A stretch of 64,000 nucleotides of DNA from Sphagnum compactum (taxonomy: Eukaryota; Bryophyta; Sphagnopsida; Sphagnales), in NCBI GenBank assembly GCA_965153455.1, contig OZ234495.1:8366875-8430874 (forward strand), given 5' to 3'. The notes beneath the pieces were generated by a model. That model was not told where the DNA came from, made no database searches, and worked only from the letters and a program-made list of their open reading frames with translations. Each line of letters starts with the position of its first letter. Position 1 is the stretch's first letter. The position numbers and the translations under genes were made by a program. This document shows, in pieces, positions 1-12,712 of the stretch.

Positions 1-36
1 GATCTGTTTGCTTTCTCTTTTATCTTTTCCTCTTAG

Positions 37-168
37 AAGCTTCCCGTTCCTCACAGGCGTTTTATCATACCTCGTTCTGGATCTGGTCATGTGGAAAGCC
101 TGTTTTCTTTTGTCAACAACTCTTATGAACAAAACCAAGTTGGGCCTGTCTCCACATGCACTTCATGA
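37..168 (+). CDS. Possible exon of the gene entering from the left edge (uncertain)
   Basis: A pyrimidine-rich tract ending in TTAG at 36 looks like a 3' splice site. From 37 one frame stays open for about 43 codons, starting KLPVPHRRF and including the stretch GSGHVESLFSFVNN, and stops with TGA near 168. No strong GT donor is visible inside it, so the 3' limit is unknown. I do not recognise the peptide. It may be an upstream exon of the Ser-rich gene whose main exon begins at 611, but nothing proves the link. Confidence 0.25.
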   Translation, partial: KLPVPHRRFIIPRSGSGHVESLFSFVNNSYEQNQVGPVSTCTS

Positions 169-610
169 TGCAATGGCGCTCATTTGAAGAACAGTGAGGA
201 ATGTAGGTGTGAATCTTCAGGTCATCTTTTCTAAGAATCTTGAATGTTTAGGTTTTTCTTCGTCCTTTTGGTTCCTACCTCAAATCCTCCCTTCAATCTA
301 AGAATTCCTAGAGTGACTTAAACCCTGGAATCATCATCCCCATCCATCTTGTCTCGTAATGCATATGAGATGGGAAATGAAAGCCTGTGTTTTGTAGTCC
401 ATGTCACCCATAGTTCTGAGAAATTGTCAGCTTAATTTTCATGAGAACTGGGGACCCAATGCCCATCCTGCTATTAGTTTCTAATCCCACTTCTTCTTCT
501 TCTTCTTCTTGATTATGTTTCACACACAGTGGAGAGGAGGTAGTATGGAGATGGCCATATATCAGTAGCTCCAATCAGTGCTTAGATCTTAGTTGATCCT
601 CTAATTACAG
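169..610 (+). other. Probable intron upstream of the Ser-rich exon
   Basis: This stretch is T-rich, has stops in all forward frames and contains a short TTC microsatellite near 490-510. It ends in a good acceptor context (CCTCTAATTACAG) at 610. It reads as an intron; I see no other element in it. Confidence 0.4.
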
Positions 611-1808
611 AGTTTCACAAAATATGTAGGTTGTCAGCTGGAACTTCAGAGGAGGATTCTGGAACTTTTGATCACAAGCGGCATCGACAGGTGCATACCC
701 AATCAAGTGCGTCTTCAAGCTATGGCTCTGAGGCAACATCTGGAACAGATGTGCTCAGCTGTGATACCATTGCAGAAAGGCCAAACAGTGTTTTGTTGTC
801 AGCTGCTTTGAAGCAGCCAGTGTTTAAGGAGCAGGGCAGGGCTACTGGAGTTCTCAGACTTGCAGAAGTGGTGGATACAAGCTGCTGGAGCACTGATGGC
901 AGACATGATGAGATCAGTGGAGGTAACACAAGCACATTCACATCTAGTGAGGAAGAGGACAGTCAACTTCATCAACCTTTGGGGAGTTTTCTCAATGTAA
1001 AACACAAGGGAGCTGCTTCAATTGGCCCAAACGGAAGAGCAAGAACACATATGTGGTCTGATACTGGTGGTTTACTGAGTTTGCGACTTGACACTTTCAT
1101 TGAAAAAGAGAAGGGCAAGATTGAATCATCTGATACTGCAGGTAGTGGTGCTCAAAGCTTGAGCAAAAGTGAGTGGTCACTTTCAGGTTCTCTTCATGGT
1201 GTAGAGTCTTCAGGTTCACAAGAAAGGCCATTTGTAGACAGATCAACAGGAAGTGGGGCAGACATCAGTGGAAGTTGCTCTATGGAAGATGGATCTAGTT
1301 TTCTAGCAAGAAGGTGCACTCAAGCCAGGAGTCAAGGGAGGTCAAGATTGGAAATAGTTGAGTCAGATCCAGTCAACTCCATGTTGCTGTCATATCTAAG
1401 CAAGCAACAGCTCTCCACTTTGGAGTTTTGCAGAACTGAAGAGAGTGTCATGTCTGGAATGGAGGGCCGAGGCAAGGAAGAGAGGAAGAGGACACTTGCA
1501 GTTCAAAAACTCTGTCCTGTGTCAATAGGTCTGCAAGGACCAATCTATGGTCTTCCAGGTGTTCAGCTGTCAAGCACAGAAAATATGAGGATGCAAGATG
1601 AGGATGGTATAAGAAGCTCTGATACCCATCAGACCTTTGTTCTCTCTTCAGGCCGACCAAGCAGCACTGAAGGTATATTCATGATTTGTTAGCTTCTCTT
1701 GAACACCTTTGCTCAGCTTTTTCTTATGGTCCTTCTCTTGGTCAAGTTGGCAGAAAAAGATGGAGTCAACCCCTTGTTATTTTCGATTATGGGTCTCTTA
1801 AAGTGTGA
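611..1808 (+). CDS. Unrecognised Ser-rich protein, C-terminal part (5' incomplete, frame break near 1671)
   Basis: From the acceptor at 610 a frame is open for about 360 codons to TAG at 1690-1692. The protein is hydrophilic, rich in Ser, Gly and Glu, with low-complexity stretches such as SSASSSYGSEATSG, and has no membrane segment or domain I recognise. There is no ATG at its beginning (the frame is open back to 586), so this is an internal or terminal exon. At about 1671 a second frame, one base back, takes over and runs to TGA at 1806-1808; it encodes YIHDLLASLEHLCSAF and ends RKRWSQPLVIFDYGSLKV, which looks like a genuine C-terminus. The AAG/GTATAT at 1672 could instead be a donor, with the rest being intron. 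Either the gene has lost one base, the sequence has an error, or the tail is chance. Function unknown. Confidence 0.5.
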
Positions 1809-2990
1809 GCATCACTGAGGCAAGATTGGACGGAGTTGCAAATGTTGCAATTCCCAACAAACATTCTCTCTTTAAAGACTGGTCGTTAACCTGAATCTGC
1901 CTATGGAAGATTCTAGAACAGGATGCTGATAATCACTCTCAGTCTTTATGGAAGACAGTCATCTCTCTAGAATTTCTGGCTGGTAATCCTTCTGCATTTT
2001 CACTGTACAAAGTTTGCTGTGGAAGTGAAACTTCTGTTTCATGTAATGTGCAGAGGCAAGGTCAGGCAAGCCGATGTCAACTATTGACTGTGATTTCGAT
2101 GCATACTTTGCCAAGCTCATGCTGTAACACTCTGCATACACCAGTGACCAGAGCTTTATCTTCCCTCTCTGCTCGATGTGAGCAACTTGTACATTTTACA
2201 TCTGCTTTTTCCAAGTCCTCAGTAGTTCTTAAGGCAATGTGCACTGCTGAAATGTTGCAACATGCATCATTTCATTGAAGGTCCTGGACTCATCTTGTTT
2301 AAAGAGTCTGTGTGCAGGACCCTGCTGCCAGTCTAGGGGCACAGACTCTAAGAGGGTTGCATGGGTCCACACCAAATGTGCCGGGCCACTTGGCAGGTCC
2401 TCACTTCTTAGCACATTTCCATCAGTTTACCGCACTTAATAGGCACACTATATTAGGGTTCAGAATCATTTGATGTAGACCTGCTAATCTTGGACTTTTA
2501 GCTGCACTTTACAAATCAATCTGATGCAGCCATTCTGTCCATCTATGAGTGCTTGCTCAATATTGGCTTGATAGGTACCTTTTACCTTCCTCGATTGGTC
2601 ATGAGCACTGACCAGCTATCAAGTCATTTGGCAAATTTACAAGCACCTTTCCCAATCAGACACTGCAGTTTTTTATGTTCTCCTTGAGATATACACGTCC
2701 CTGGAGAACATGCTGGAACTATTTTCTCTATGGTGATGATGATCCGATCACATGGGAGACCAGAGTGATCTGTGTTTCTATTGAGTTAGGTTTAGAATGG
2801 TTACCTGTTCTTTGCTTTCAAGTCTTTAATTATGCTTTTTTTCACATCAGCGCTAGAGAGAGACAAGCAGTGACATGCTACACTTACAGTGAGAAAGCAC
2901 TCATTTTACAGTTGTTTCTAAAATAGAGTGGGCTGTAGCCTGCAGGGGTCCAGGTTCATGTGGTAGTTGATAATCAAATATAAAACAGTC
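1809..2990. other. Probable 3' UTR and flanking DNA of the Ser-rich gene
   Basis: The composition resembles the untranslated parts of the other genes here (about 42% GC, TG/CA-rich) rather than the AT-rich spacer. Short open frames (for example 2048-2278) have no recognisable content. No RNA gene or mobile element is seen. Confidence 0.4.
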
Positions 2991-3780
2991 TTCAATTTTT
3001 ATTTGAGGCAAATTTAGCACAAACATATATGAAATGGAATTGTATACAGTTAGAACATCATTAATTGCACAATGACAATGAATTTAGGACATTAATTATA
3101 CAACGAAAATTGAATGTCATCCATCCAGTATTGATTTTCAAAGCTTAGTTTAGTGTTTCCATTTCATCAAATGAAGACTTAAGATAAAAACTTGAAATCT
3201 CTCTTCATGTTTGGGATATATTATAATGAAATCCTATTTTAGACTCACAATTTGGTTCAATTTAATCATGTGACATTGTCAAATTGTACATTATTAGGTT
3301 ATTATACCCAGTCATTTTATCCATAACAATTAACACAACGTGTAGAAATTAAATACATTTTGCAAGGATTCATTTGACAACATTAATACATAACATTTAA
3401 ACCAACCTGAAAACTCTTCAATTGCCATAAGTATGTTTAATCTTCTGTCGTCGATAAAAAGTTAGAACATATGAATATTGATCACATGCCCATATATGTA
3501 GCAATTCATGTTAAAAGTGCAAAACATTTCAGTCACTTGAAAAACATGTCAAATATTGTTGTCATGTATTGTTGATCGGGTGTAGTGAAAAATGTACTCA
3601 TGTGTAATGGGACACTCATGTGTTGGGTAAATTGTGACAGTGAAATCTCCACAAGTATTATGCTCAAGGTGGGTCAAGGGAATTATAGACAATTTTTTAG
3701 TTGAGTTGTAACAGTGTGCATAAACCCTCAAAACCATTTTCTGCACTAAATCAAGTGACCCACATCAAATGCAAGCTACC
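2991..3780. other. AT-rich intergenic spacer
   Basis: AT-rich sequence between two convergent genes, with stops in all frames and no repeat or RNA gene that I can support. Confidence 0.5.
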
Positions 3781-4483
3781 TTCAAAGTTCAGACCTTCGG
3801 TCTTTTCATTGAAGAAGTTAGGAATCCTAGCTCACAGCGCAGTGCCCCTCTGAGCAAATTTGCAGAACTACTTTGGGGCTTTTAAATCTTCCATAGATTT
3901 AGACCACGTAATAGAACAATTAACAATGAAATAGTTCCGTTCAGTGGGGACAAGATTGACAATGCTAATATAAAAGGGAATTTCTGTTTCAGATGGATGG
4001 CTTTCTTCACATGATGGATTCCCCACAGGAATCCTGATAATATGTGCTTGATCATTGACCACTTACTTTACAGTCATCAAATGTAAAACATGTAAAGCTA
4101 TTGTTGCCAGGATCAAGCCGATGCAGAAGAACCAGCACCTCCCCAGTGACATTATATTGAAGACATAACTGCATACAAACAAGACAAGGGCCGTTTGCCT
4201 GCATTATCCAAAATGACAACAAGTGTTGAACACATTTGATAAAGCCCTATCCAAGACTTCACAAATGGCTACCACCCTTCAACATGAACAAGGATCCTCC
4301 ACGAAAAAAGGAATGAGGAACAAACTCCATCTGTTTGTGTGCACTTTGGAGGAGCAACCTCCAGAATCTTGGTTTGCCAATGCCACAGTTTCTGACATAA
4401 AAAAGGCCCCAAAAGACATTGGAGAATGGCATAACATACAAAAGTATTCCACTACCATAGTGTCTGCCAAAATAGACTTGAGG
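3781..4483 (-). other. Probable 3' UTR of SUMO
   Basis: The region directly downstream of the SUMO stop codon has a GC content like the transcribed parts of the window. The 125-codon forward frame here (4223-4600) is antisense to the last SUMO exon and is not a gene. No polyadenylation site can be placed with certainty. Confidence 0.4.
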
Positions 4484-6307
4484 TCAAAGATCCATTCCAC
4501 CAGTCTGATGAAGCATTGCATCAATCTCATCTCCATCCTCCATGTCAAGCTGCGTATGCAAAACAAATCACCAATAATTCTGTCAATGATAAAAAAATAA
4601 TGCCAAGCAGATTAATCTAAACCATGGCTGCAAACAATGGCTAACATTTGTGAAACTATGGCCATAAAAGCATGCCTGAGCTAGATATCCATGGCTCGGG
4701 TTAAATATGGCTCAGCTAACTCTGGTCTATCCCTCAGAAAACAAACTAATAATCAACACCCATGCAGGCAAACTAAAGCTCCACTTCAGACATAATGATG
4801 CATATCACTTTAACCCAAAGCAAGCTCGTTGTGATTGAGACAGCTGCAAACACAAAAGAAAGTTTTCATTGATGCTCCAATCTGTGCAAAATGTCTATTG
4901 TTTTCCCTGTAAGAAAGACATCTGAAGCTAAAGGAACAAAGAGCAAACCCCAATTCACATTTCAAACACAGCTGCAAGACAAGATTGAGGCTGGAGTTGC
5001 AACCAAACATAGCTCATATGAACCTATGCCCTGATCTTCAAAGAAACAACATAGAACTGCCAAATAAGTGAGAAAGAACTTAAGAAATAAGTGAGAAGTT
5101 GGTTTTAAAAGCATGAAAGAACGATTATGTAGGTGGACTCCCTTCAGGAAGAGAGTTACATAATCAACACAATAACAAACTATACCACAAAAACCAAGGC
5201 ACAGTGTAGTCTGTGCCCAATCTGGATGGCCAAAAAAACCCTTACTGATGTGGGAAACACATAGAAACTGAAGAAACAAACAAACTCAAAGCATGAAAGC
5301 AAGGAGAGATGGCACAAAGATCTGAGGAAGAAACCTCTGCAGGAGTCTGTTCAGCTCGGAGACGTCTGCCATCAAAAAGAAAAGCAATGGACTGAGGATC
5401 CACGGACTGGCGGTCACAGTATGCATGCATCAACTTCTTCAGTGTGGCTGTGCTTTTGATCCTGAAGAACACCTCTCCACCATCCTGCAAATCAGCCACA
5501 CTCTGTATGTCACTCACTCTCATTCAGAGTCTACACAATACTATTCGCTTCTGAGATGTGCCATTAGATGTCCACCTCTTCCATCTAATGGATCTATGCA
5601 GGACTGATGAAAAATAAATGATTCTTTTCATGGAGTCCGCATGCTTCAATGACACTGACCCTTCCTCATACAAAGAGGACTGTAATGGTTCCCAATGTTA
5701 TACATCCAACCTCAAGAAATGTTTTGCAGAGAAAAAAATTCATAGAAATATCATATACTTGAACTCTACACTTTGAATGCATCAAAATTGCCCCTACTGT
5801 TAAAGAAAACAAGCCTGGAATTTAGACGAATCCATGCCACTTCGGCTTCTAAAAATGTTTGTACAAATTACAAAACCAGTATTGCAAATAGGCACAAAGG
5901 CAGCATCTCCTCAACGGATTATGATCTCAATATGTTCCAGTTCCCAAGGTCGTCCACCTTAGGGGATTGAATATTTTCTTTTTTTCTCAGTGCGCAAAAC
6001 AGACAAAATCCTTGAAATCACCATAACAGATACATCACGGTAAAATAAACGACACCGTCTGAAGAACTTCTAAATTCCACGCAGCTCTCTCCTCCGACCT
6101 TCTTATGGCACCGTAAAAACATAGAAACAGAGAGAAGAAAAAGAAGAAGAAGAAAATAATGAGGCACGACTACAGACCAACTCTCATGCAGCGTACCTGG
6201 CCCTTAACCTTGAGGTTAATGTGGGCACCACCACCGCCGTCCAAGGGCTTCTTCTCCTCCTCGTTATGAACCCCCGTGTTATTGGTGCTATCCTGAGCTC
6301 CAGCCAT
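4484..6307 (-). CDS. SUMO: Small ubiquitin-like modifier (SUMO) precursor, three exons
   Basis: SUMO is conjugated through its C-terminal Gly-Gly to lysines of target proteins by the E1 (SAE), E2 (SCE1) and E3 cascade, mainly in the nucleus. Exons on the minus strand: 6307-6197, 5484-5335 and 4549-4484, all phase 0, giving 108 residues. Exon 1 holds the flexible acidic N-terminus, the Gly tract and HINLKVKGQ. Exon 2 holds the beta-grasp core, with [32 protein letters not shown] and AEQTP. Exon 3 gives [13 protein letters not shown] and HQTGG followed by MDL. Residues 104-105 are the processing site; the last three residues are removed by a SUMO protease. The exon borders match those I recall for plant SUMO1/2 genes. 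The exon 2 donor (GAG/GTTTCT) is weak but required by the family sequence. Start chosen at the ATG after an ATC-repeat leader. Identity is secure. Confidence 0.95.
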
Positions 6308-6660
6308 GATGATGATGATGATACTTCTTCTTCTTCTTCTTCTTCTTCTGCCTGCTGCTGTTGCTGCTTCTGCTGCTGCAACAGTTAATAATGATGCCGA
6401 CGAAGTTGCTGCTGATCCTGAAAAGACTCGGATAAAATCCAATCCTTCTTCAGAAATGTGATAAACCACTACGACGACATGAGACAAGATTTGCACTCTT
6501 CCACACTCGCCCGACGACAAGAGACAAGACTTTGCAGTTTTCCGCACTCGCCCGCAACCCCGCCAAAACCTCAGGCTGCCGCTGCTCTCCTCCTCCTCAC
6601 CTTTTACTAGTAACTTACTAACGCTTTTGTCGTAAGTCGCCAAATTTGGTGGATGATTGC
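6308..6660 (-). promoter_or_regulatory. SUMO 5' leader and proximal promoter with triplet repeats
   Basis: Upstream of the SUMO ATG, the transcribed strand carries ATC, GAA and CAG/CAA triplet runs (6309-6381) typical of plant 5' UTRs. Frames through them (for example 6170-6643) give low-complexity peptides and are not counted as protein. GC content falls sharply beyond 6660, which suggests the transcript starts near 6500-6640. No TATA box is assigned. Confidence 0.45.
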
Positions 6661-6980
6661 CAGTTTGGCTACATCACAAAATTGAAAAACAAAACAAAAC
6701 AAAACAAAAATCCCCTAGAACTTCAACTTACTAAAGAGCCTTTTTTTTTTTTCTCCTGGCTATATATACAGCCAAAAAGAAATATAAAAATATAAAACAG
6801 AAAAAAATCAATTGCTTTTTTAGATTCTCAACAGCCATAATTCGACCCAATTTCCAAAAAAATCACCAGATTTCAATACATGGTTCAAGTAGATAGCCAA
6901 AAATATAGAAAGATGTTTTTAAAAATTCTGCCACATTTATTAGGAAGTTTCTAGACTACGTAATCGCCAGTAGACCTCCC

Positions 6981-7196
6981 AATGTTTTTATGTGTGGGTG
7001 TTTGCATTTGAAGGAGGAATTGACCCTAAGAAACTTAGGGCCAAATCTCTCCTGAGAATGTTTTTATGTGTGGGTGTTTGCATTTGAAGGAGCAATTGAC
7101 CCTAAGAAGCTTAGGGCAAAAATCTCTCCTGAGAATGTTTTTATGTGTGGGTGTTTGCATTTGAAGGAGCAATTGACCCTAAGAAGCTGAGGGCAA
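6981..7196. repeat. 76-77 bp tandem repeat, nearly three copies
   Basis: A unit beginning AATGTTTTTATGTGTGGGTG starts at 6981, 7057 and 7134. Copies differ by few substitutions and one added base; the third is slightly shorter. It lies about 0.4 kb upstream of the presumed SUMO transcript start. Confidence 0.9.
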
Positions 7197-10100
7197 AATT
7201 TCAATTAATTTATTATTACTTGTGCCTAAACTTTTATAATTATTAGAAATTAAGAATCTGCAAAGTGATTTTCGACTACAGCGTTTGAACTGCAGACCTT
7301 AAAAAGGGCAAAGACTTAAAACAGAGACAGTCTAGACACACTAAACTATCCCACAAAAAATAGCAAAATAGATTTGTTCATTGGATTTAATAACCATTTA
7401 CCTGCCAAAATTTTCAGAGTTAAAAACACCAAGTGCTGAAATGAAGATTTAAAATTTATTTAGTTATTCGATAGTTTGTTGTTGAATGCAATCGGGGAGT
7501 ATGGTAGTAGGTGGTAATTAGTTAAACCCATTGTTATAACCACTCATCTTCCTTTAAAGGAGTGTATGGCCATTGAAATATTTGTATAATCTCAAAGGGT
7601 TGTTTGCACATAAGAGTAGTAATTGGTAATGTATAGGGGGAGGTCATGCCATTGTGACATTTCACCTTGGGATTCAAGGGTGGAGCTTGAGTTTCATGGC
7701 AAAATGCCCTAATAGCAAGACCTCCCCTAATGCAACAAACCGAAAGTAAACCATAAATCTTACACTTAATTTCTTTCTAACCATGACCATATACCATAAT
7801 TCCCTCTAACTCGAGATCTTATATCATAATTATCTTTTTTTACCTTGCAAGCAAGATTTTATACTAGGTAAGTGCTTTCATTTAACAAAATCAAACAGTC
7901 TTAGCGATTGTTATGTCATTGTAAATTACATTATTCACAATGTAGTTTATCTTTCAATAAGTAGATTGTATGGCATGCCTAGAGTGGCACACTATTAGCT
8001 ACATTATTTTTTTTGTAGCAATTGGTGATAAATTATTGTTGGACATTTTAACATTTCTAGAATTTGCAAATGTTTGCCAATATCAACAATGGTAGGTTAT
8101 CATCTTTGAAACACATTCGGTAAACTATTAATCTTTGGTTGTGTTTTCTCGTTCTTTGTTCCTTCCTTTTCATAAGCATAACAAAGTCCTTGTTCCTTGT
8201 ACCTTGAAATAAGTATGACACAATTACATGCACAATTAGTCTATGATGTAAGCATTGAATTCAATTTTAGCTAAAAAATCAAAATCCAATAATAATAGTG
8301 GAACTTGTCAATGGCATGTAAATTGATATCATAATAAAATGCCTACCTTCAATATGTGCAAACAAGCTACACATGTTTCTCAAAAATAGTTGATAGATTG
8401 AAAATTTTATATGGTCCTTATTTCACAACATTGGACCAAAATTGCAACTGAATTACCAATCCATAGTTGTCACAAAATAATAAGAATTACAAAGACAAGT
8501 AAAATGATCTAAATGCTTCTTACAATAAAATTTTAAATTATCACAAAAAAAACCACCATAACACTTATTTATGGGAGTAAATTACTAACAAACGTGACAA
8601 GTATCATTTACCTAAATAATTCCACCAAAAATATTACATGGTCATAGAGGTGTTTCAAGGAGAATGGATCATCAATTCTCTAACTTATGTTAAGCATTCG
8701 CAAGCCAATAAAGATGAAAATTTGATCACACCAATATTCAAAGTTATATAGGAATAACAAGATTCAATCTAACCACAATGTTCATGCGTGAAACAAATTT
8801 TAAGTGTCAAAGATGTATAATTGAATAGTTTTTTAATGAAAACAATGCATAGTTGTGGGTAATCTGATCAATTTAAATGACTTCTTTAGAAGAATCGACA
8901 TTCTAAGGCCCCCACAAATACAAGTTTAAAAATTACAACTTGTTAGTACCCATGCAATTCTTGAATCTTCAATTGCACATTTAGAAGCATAATAATAAAA
9001 AACACTACATATCAATACCTTGTATCTTTTTCCTTGATTATAAGGTGCTTCAATTTTGTAATCAACTTTTGTGGATAAACGCTTAAGTCATCAAAAACTT
9101 ACATTTCAAAACAATAAGGCATATTCTTTAGAGAGTAAATTTTTTTTAAAAAACTTGATTGAATTTTGTTATTTTATGGTATTAAGATAATATGTGTTTT
9201 GCTTGTGAGTTGTTCCTCAATAAGAAACTTGGAAACTAGGTGAATGCCAAGTTAACAACTTGATTCTCTCATTTTCTAGTGATGTAACATGATTAATAAT
9301 TTCACCATGTGAAGCTCAAACCACAAAAGTCAAATGTTTGCTTTCACCTTATATGCATTAATTTTTTAAAACTTTGATAAAATTGACTTTTAAATCACAA
9401 AAGAAAAAGAAAAAGGAGAATCCATCCATCCTTTCCACCAACATATTTAAAACCACAATTACATGCATGGTGATGCATTAGTTTTGTCTTCTAATCACAA
9501 AATTGATTTGGTCAATGAATGGGTTCAACTAACAACCTATGTTATGGATCATACTTGATAATTAAAAAATCTTGACAATATAGAATAAGAACAATGTTAA
9601 AAGAGTTGCAAATGTGATGCAATGATGAAACAAAACAACCATAACTTACATTTAAAAATGTTTTCACACATTTATTAACACATATAAATGTGAAAACAAT
9701 AAACATCAAAACCAAATACTAATGTAATTGTCATAAGGGTCAAAAATAGGATGGGGATTTGGATATCAAATGTCAACAACAAAAGATTGCCCAACCTTTA
9801 TACCAAAATTAAAAGAGTTTCAACTCTACAACATAATAATAATAGTTGGATGTGCATTTAGATAAGAGGCTTAAATAGCAAAATAAATTTACATTTTAAA
9901 AGATTTAAACAAGTCCACCATGTTGCATTCTTTTGCACCCCATTCTTGAATGTGTCATTTGAGCCCATTTGAGCTAGGGTTGGTGTTGGGGATGAATATT
10001 GAAGGAAGAATGAAAGTGTGGCACAATTACAACAATCAAGTTTCAATATCTTTACTTGTTAAAAATGCAAAGATATAACAAAAATCATGCAACAAACAAT

Positions 10101-12520
10101 GTTTACCAATGCTCATAACACATTTCACGATTTAGCACAAGAGTTATGGCCTCTTCACATTGCAAGACATTTGCCCTCCACATGTATTACAATTTTTTAA
10201 TTTTATGCCAAACTTGGCATAGAAGCATTAGGGAACTAATTTTGGGTGGGCATTAGGGGCAAATAATCATGGGTAGGTTCAATGGATAAGGTTTAGGTAG
10301 GAGTAGGTGGAATCAAAGGTGAAATTTAGTTCAAATTAATTTTCCATGATCCATTTGTCAAGTTCTTCCTTATATCACCACATTTTATCTCATATGCATT
10401 GCCCACAATTGAATCCTCATCAACTACTTAAATGAAATTTTCACTTTTTCAATTTCAAAAGAAATTGCTCCCTTTCTATTCCACCTTATTTTTCTTATTT
10501 CCACAAGTTTTAGAAAAAACATTTTCAATCTTTTTTACAGACTTCCCATTAGGTTCCATGTATATCACACGTATTCCCATGAATGCATATAATGTTTTTT
10601 CTTTTACAAATGTTGGTGGCTAGTTGGAAAAAAACATTTTCCAAATATTTGATTTATTTATCTATTTATTTGTGATAATTCTTGGATAAAAGTATCCTTG
10701 CCCCCATGCTAATTTCAAAAAAAAATTCAATACTCTGGGAAATAATATTGGGCAATTGATATTGATTTTTTGATTTAAATTTTTTTTTTTTTACCTATGC
10801 AATTATTTTCAAGTACCCTTTGAAAACCTCCATTTCCTTTACAATTATCTTTACTTCTTTCTAACATACCCTTTGAGAACTTCCATTTCAAAATGAAGTG
10901 TAATAATCTTAAAATATAAATTTAAAAATTAATTCAACTAATAGACTAAATTCCATAAAATATTATAAATATTATGCATTTGATAAACCTCCACCTTCTT
11001 TACCACTATTCTTACCTCTTTCACACACATGCTTAGAAAAGTTCCTATTTTTTAGAATGAAGCTAAATATGACCTTTCACATACCCAAAAAGAATAAAAA
11101 TAAAATCATATAAAAAATCATTATTGTGAATATTTGAAGAATTAAAATGATCATAAAAGTGAAATTTAAAGTTAATCTAACTCTACATTTACTTTTAAAT
11201 GATTTGGCATTTCCTTAAATTATTAAATATTGATTCATTTTTTTCATTAATTCATTTGTAGAAATATTTCATATAAAATGATTTTAAATGTTACATTACA
11301 TTCTTTACCATCGTAGATGTTTAAGAATAATAATTTATTCAATGTATTCCTTTAATTTTAAATAATGTATAAATCATAGGTTAACATTATATAACTTTGG
11401 ATTAATCTATTTTTTTCCCCTGTCCATGGGATTGTAGTATTTAAGCCAAAAAAAAAGGAACTAAAATTAAATTAAAGAATAAATAAATGAAATTACTACC
11501 AAAACAAGAGACTATAATTACTTAACACATAGAATGAAGGTAAGAAATGAAAATAATGAAATTTAAAAAATAATAATGAAAGGTTTGGGCTTTAGTTCTA
11601 AACTTGGGGATTGAAACATTATACAAGTCCTTTTAAAAGGCTAGATAGTAATAAAAGGTTTAGAGTTTGGGTGTGAAACACAATTGTATGATTCAAACCC
11701 ATGGGATGGCAAAGGTAACGATATCTTGGTTAATCATTATTAAACTATTACTTAGTTGTCATGTCATGAATAAGATTTAGTAGAGTCAAGTTGAAATCAA
11801 AGATGCCATGTATAATATTTCACATTCTATTGTGCAAAAGAAACAGGTGATATCAAATATATTTATCAACTAAAAAAAACATGTTCATTTGCTTGTGGTA
11901 AGTTGTATTTGCTTTGTTCTTCACATTGTCTAATACTCTAGTGAAGGAAGATGGAATGATATTGGGAATGGAACATTTATATTGTGGATATAAAAGTACA
12001 ACTCAATAGTAAAATCTAGTTTGTTGTTGATGGGGATTTATTGTTCTTTTCAGTAGTTGTTCTTAGTGATGATGTGCAATATAGTGTGAAACAAAAACTT
12101 GAGTTTGATGACTTAAAATCAATTTTCCAACCAAAAACCTCCTAATTGTTTATTGTTGTTGTTGTTGATAGTTTTTAATAAAACCTTTTTAGAGTGGTAT
12201 TTGTTACAAGTAGTTTGTAAATGTGAAAATTACTTATGTCACAATTTTGATTTCAATATCCTCATTATATATATATATTTTTTCATGTTCTTTGAAGAGC
12301 AAAAGAAAAGTCATCGTCCATCAACTTTCATTCTACTTGAAGCAATTTTATATGATTTTTTTTTATGCAATCAATTTTACAATGTAAGTAGTTTTTCAAG
12401 CAAACATTTTTCCAAAAATAAATTTTTTTCAATGCAATCAATGTTTTTTGTTCTAACAAATTTTCCATTTAAGTAAAATTTCAATGTAATCAACATTTTT
12501 CAATTCAAATAGTGTTTCAG

Positions 12521-12712
12521 TGTGTGTGTGAACAAAAGTGAAATCGATTATGCGGGTATATGTGATGTGTGTGTGTGTGCAAGAAAACATAGTAAGTTCA
12601 AATGACTATGTGCGAGACATTATTTTTGTGTGCATGTATAAGTGAGAATGATTGTATGTGTTTTTATGTGAATGTGTGGGTGTGTGCATGTGTATAAGTA
12701 TGTTGTGTCAAA
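12521..12712. repeat. Degenerate TG-rich simple repeat
   Basis: Interrupted (TG)n and TGTGTA-like runs recur over about 190 bp, with purer stretches near 12521 and 12568. It looks like a decayed microsatellite. Confidence 0.6.

Noticed and set aside
6170-6643. 157-codon minus frame across SUMO exon 1 and its leader
   Set aside because: Only the part from the ATG at 6307 to 6197 belongs to SUMO; the upstream part is leader with triplet repeats and the end reads into intron 1.
12153-12476. 107-codon frame in AT-rich spacer
   Set aside because: Phe/Leu/Ile/Asn composition follows base content; no motif or splice context.
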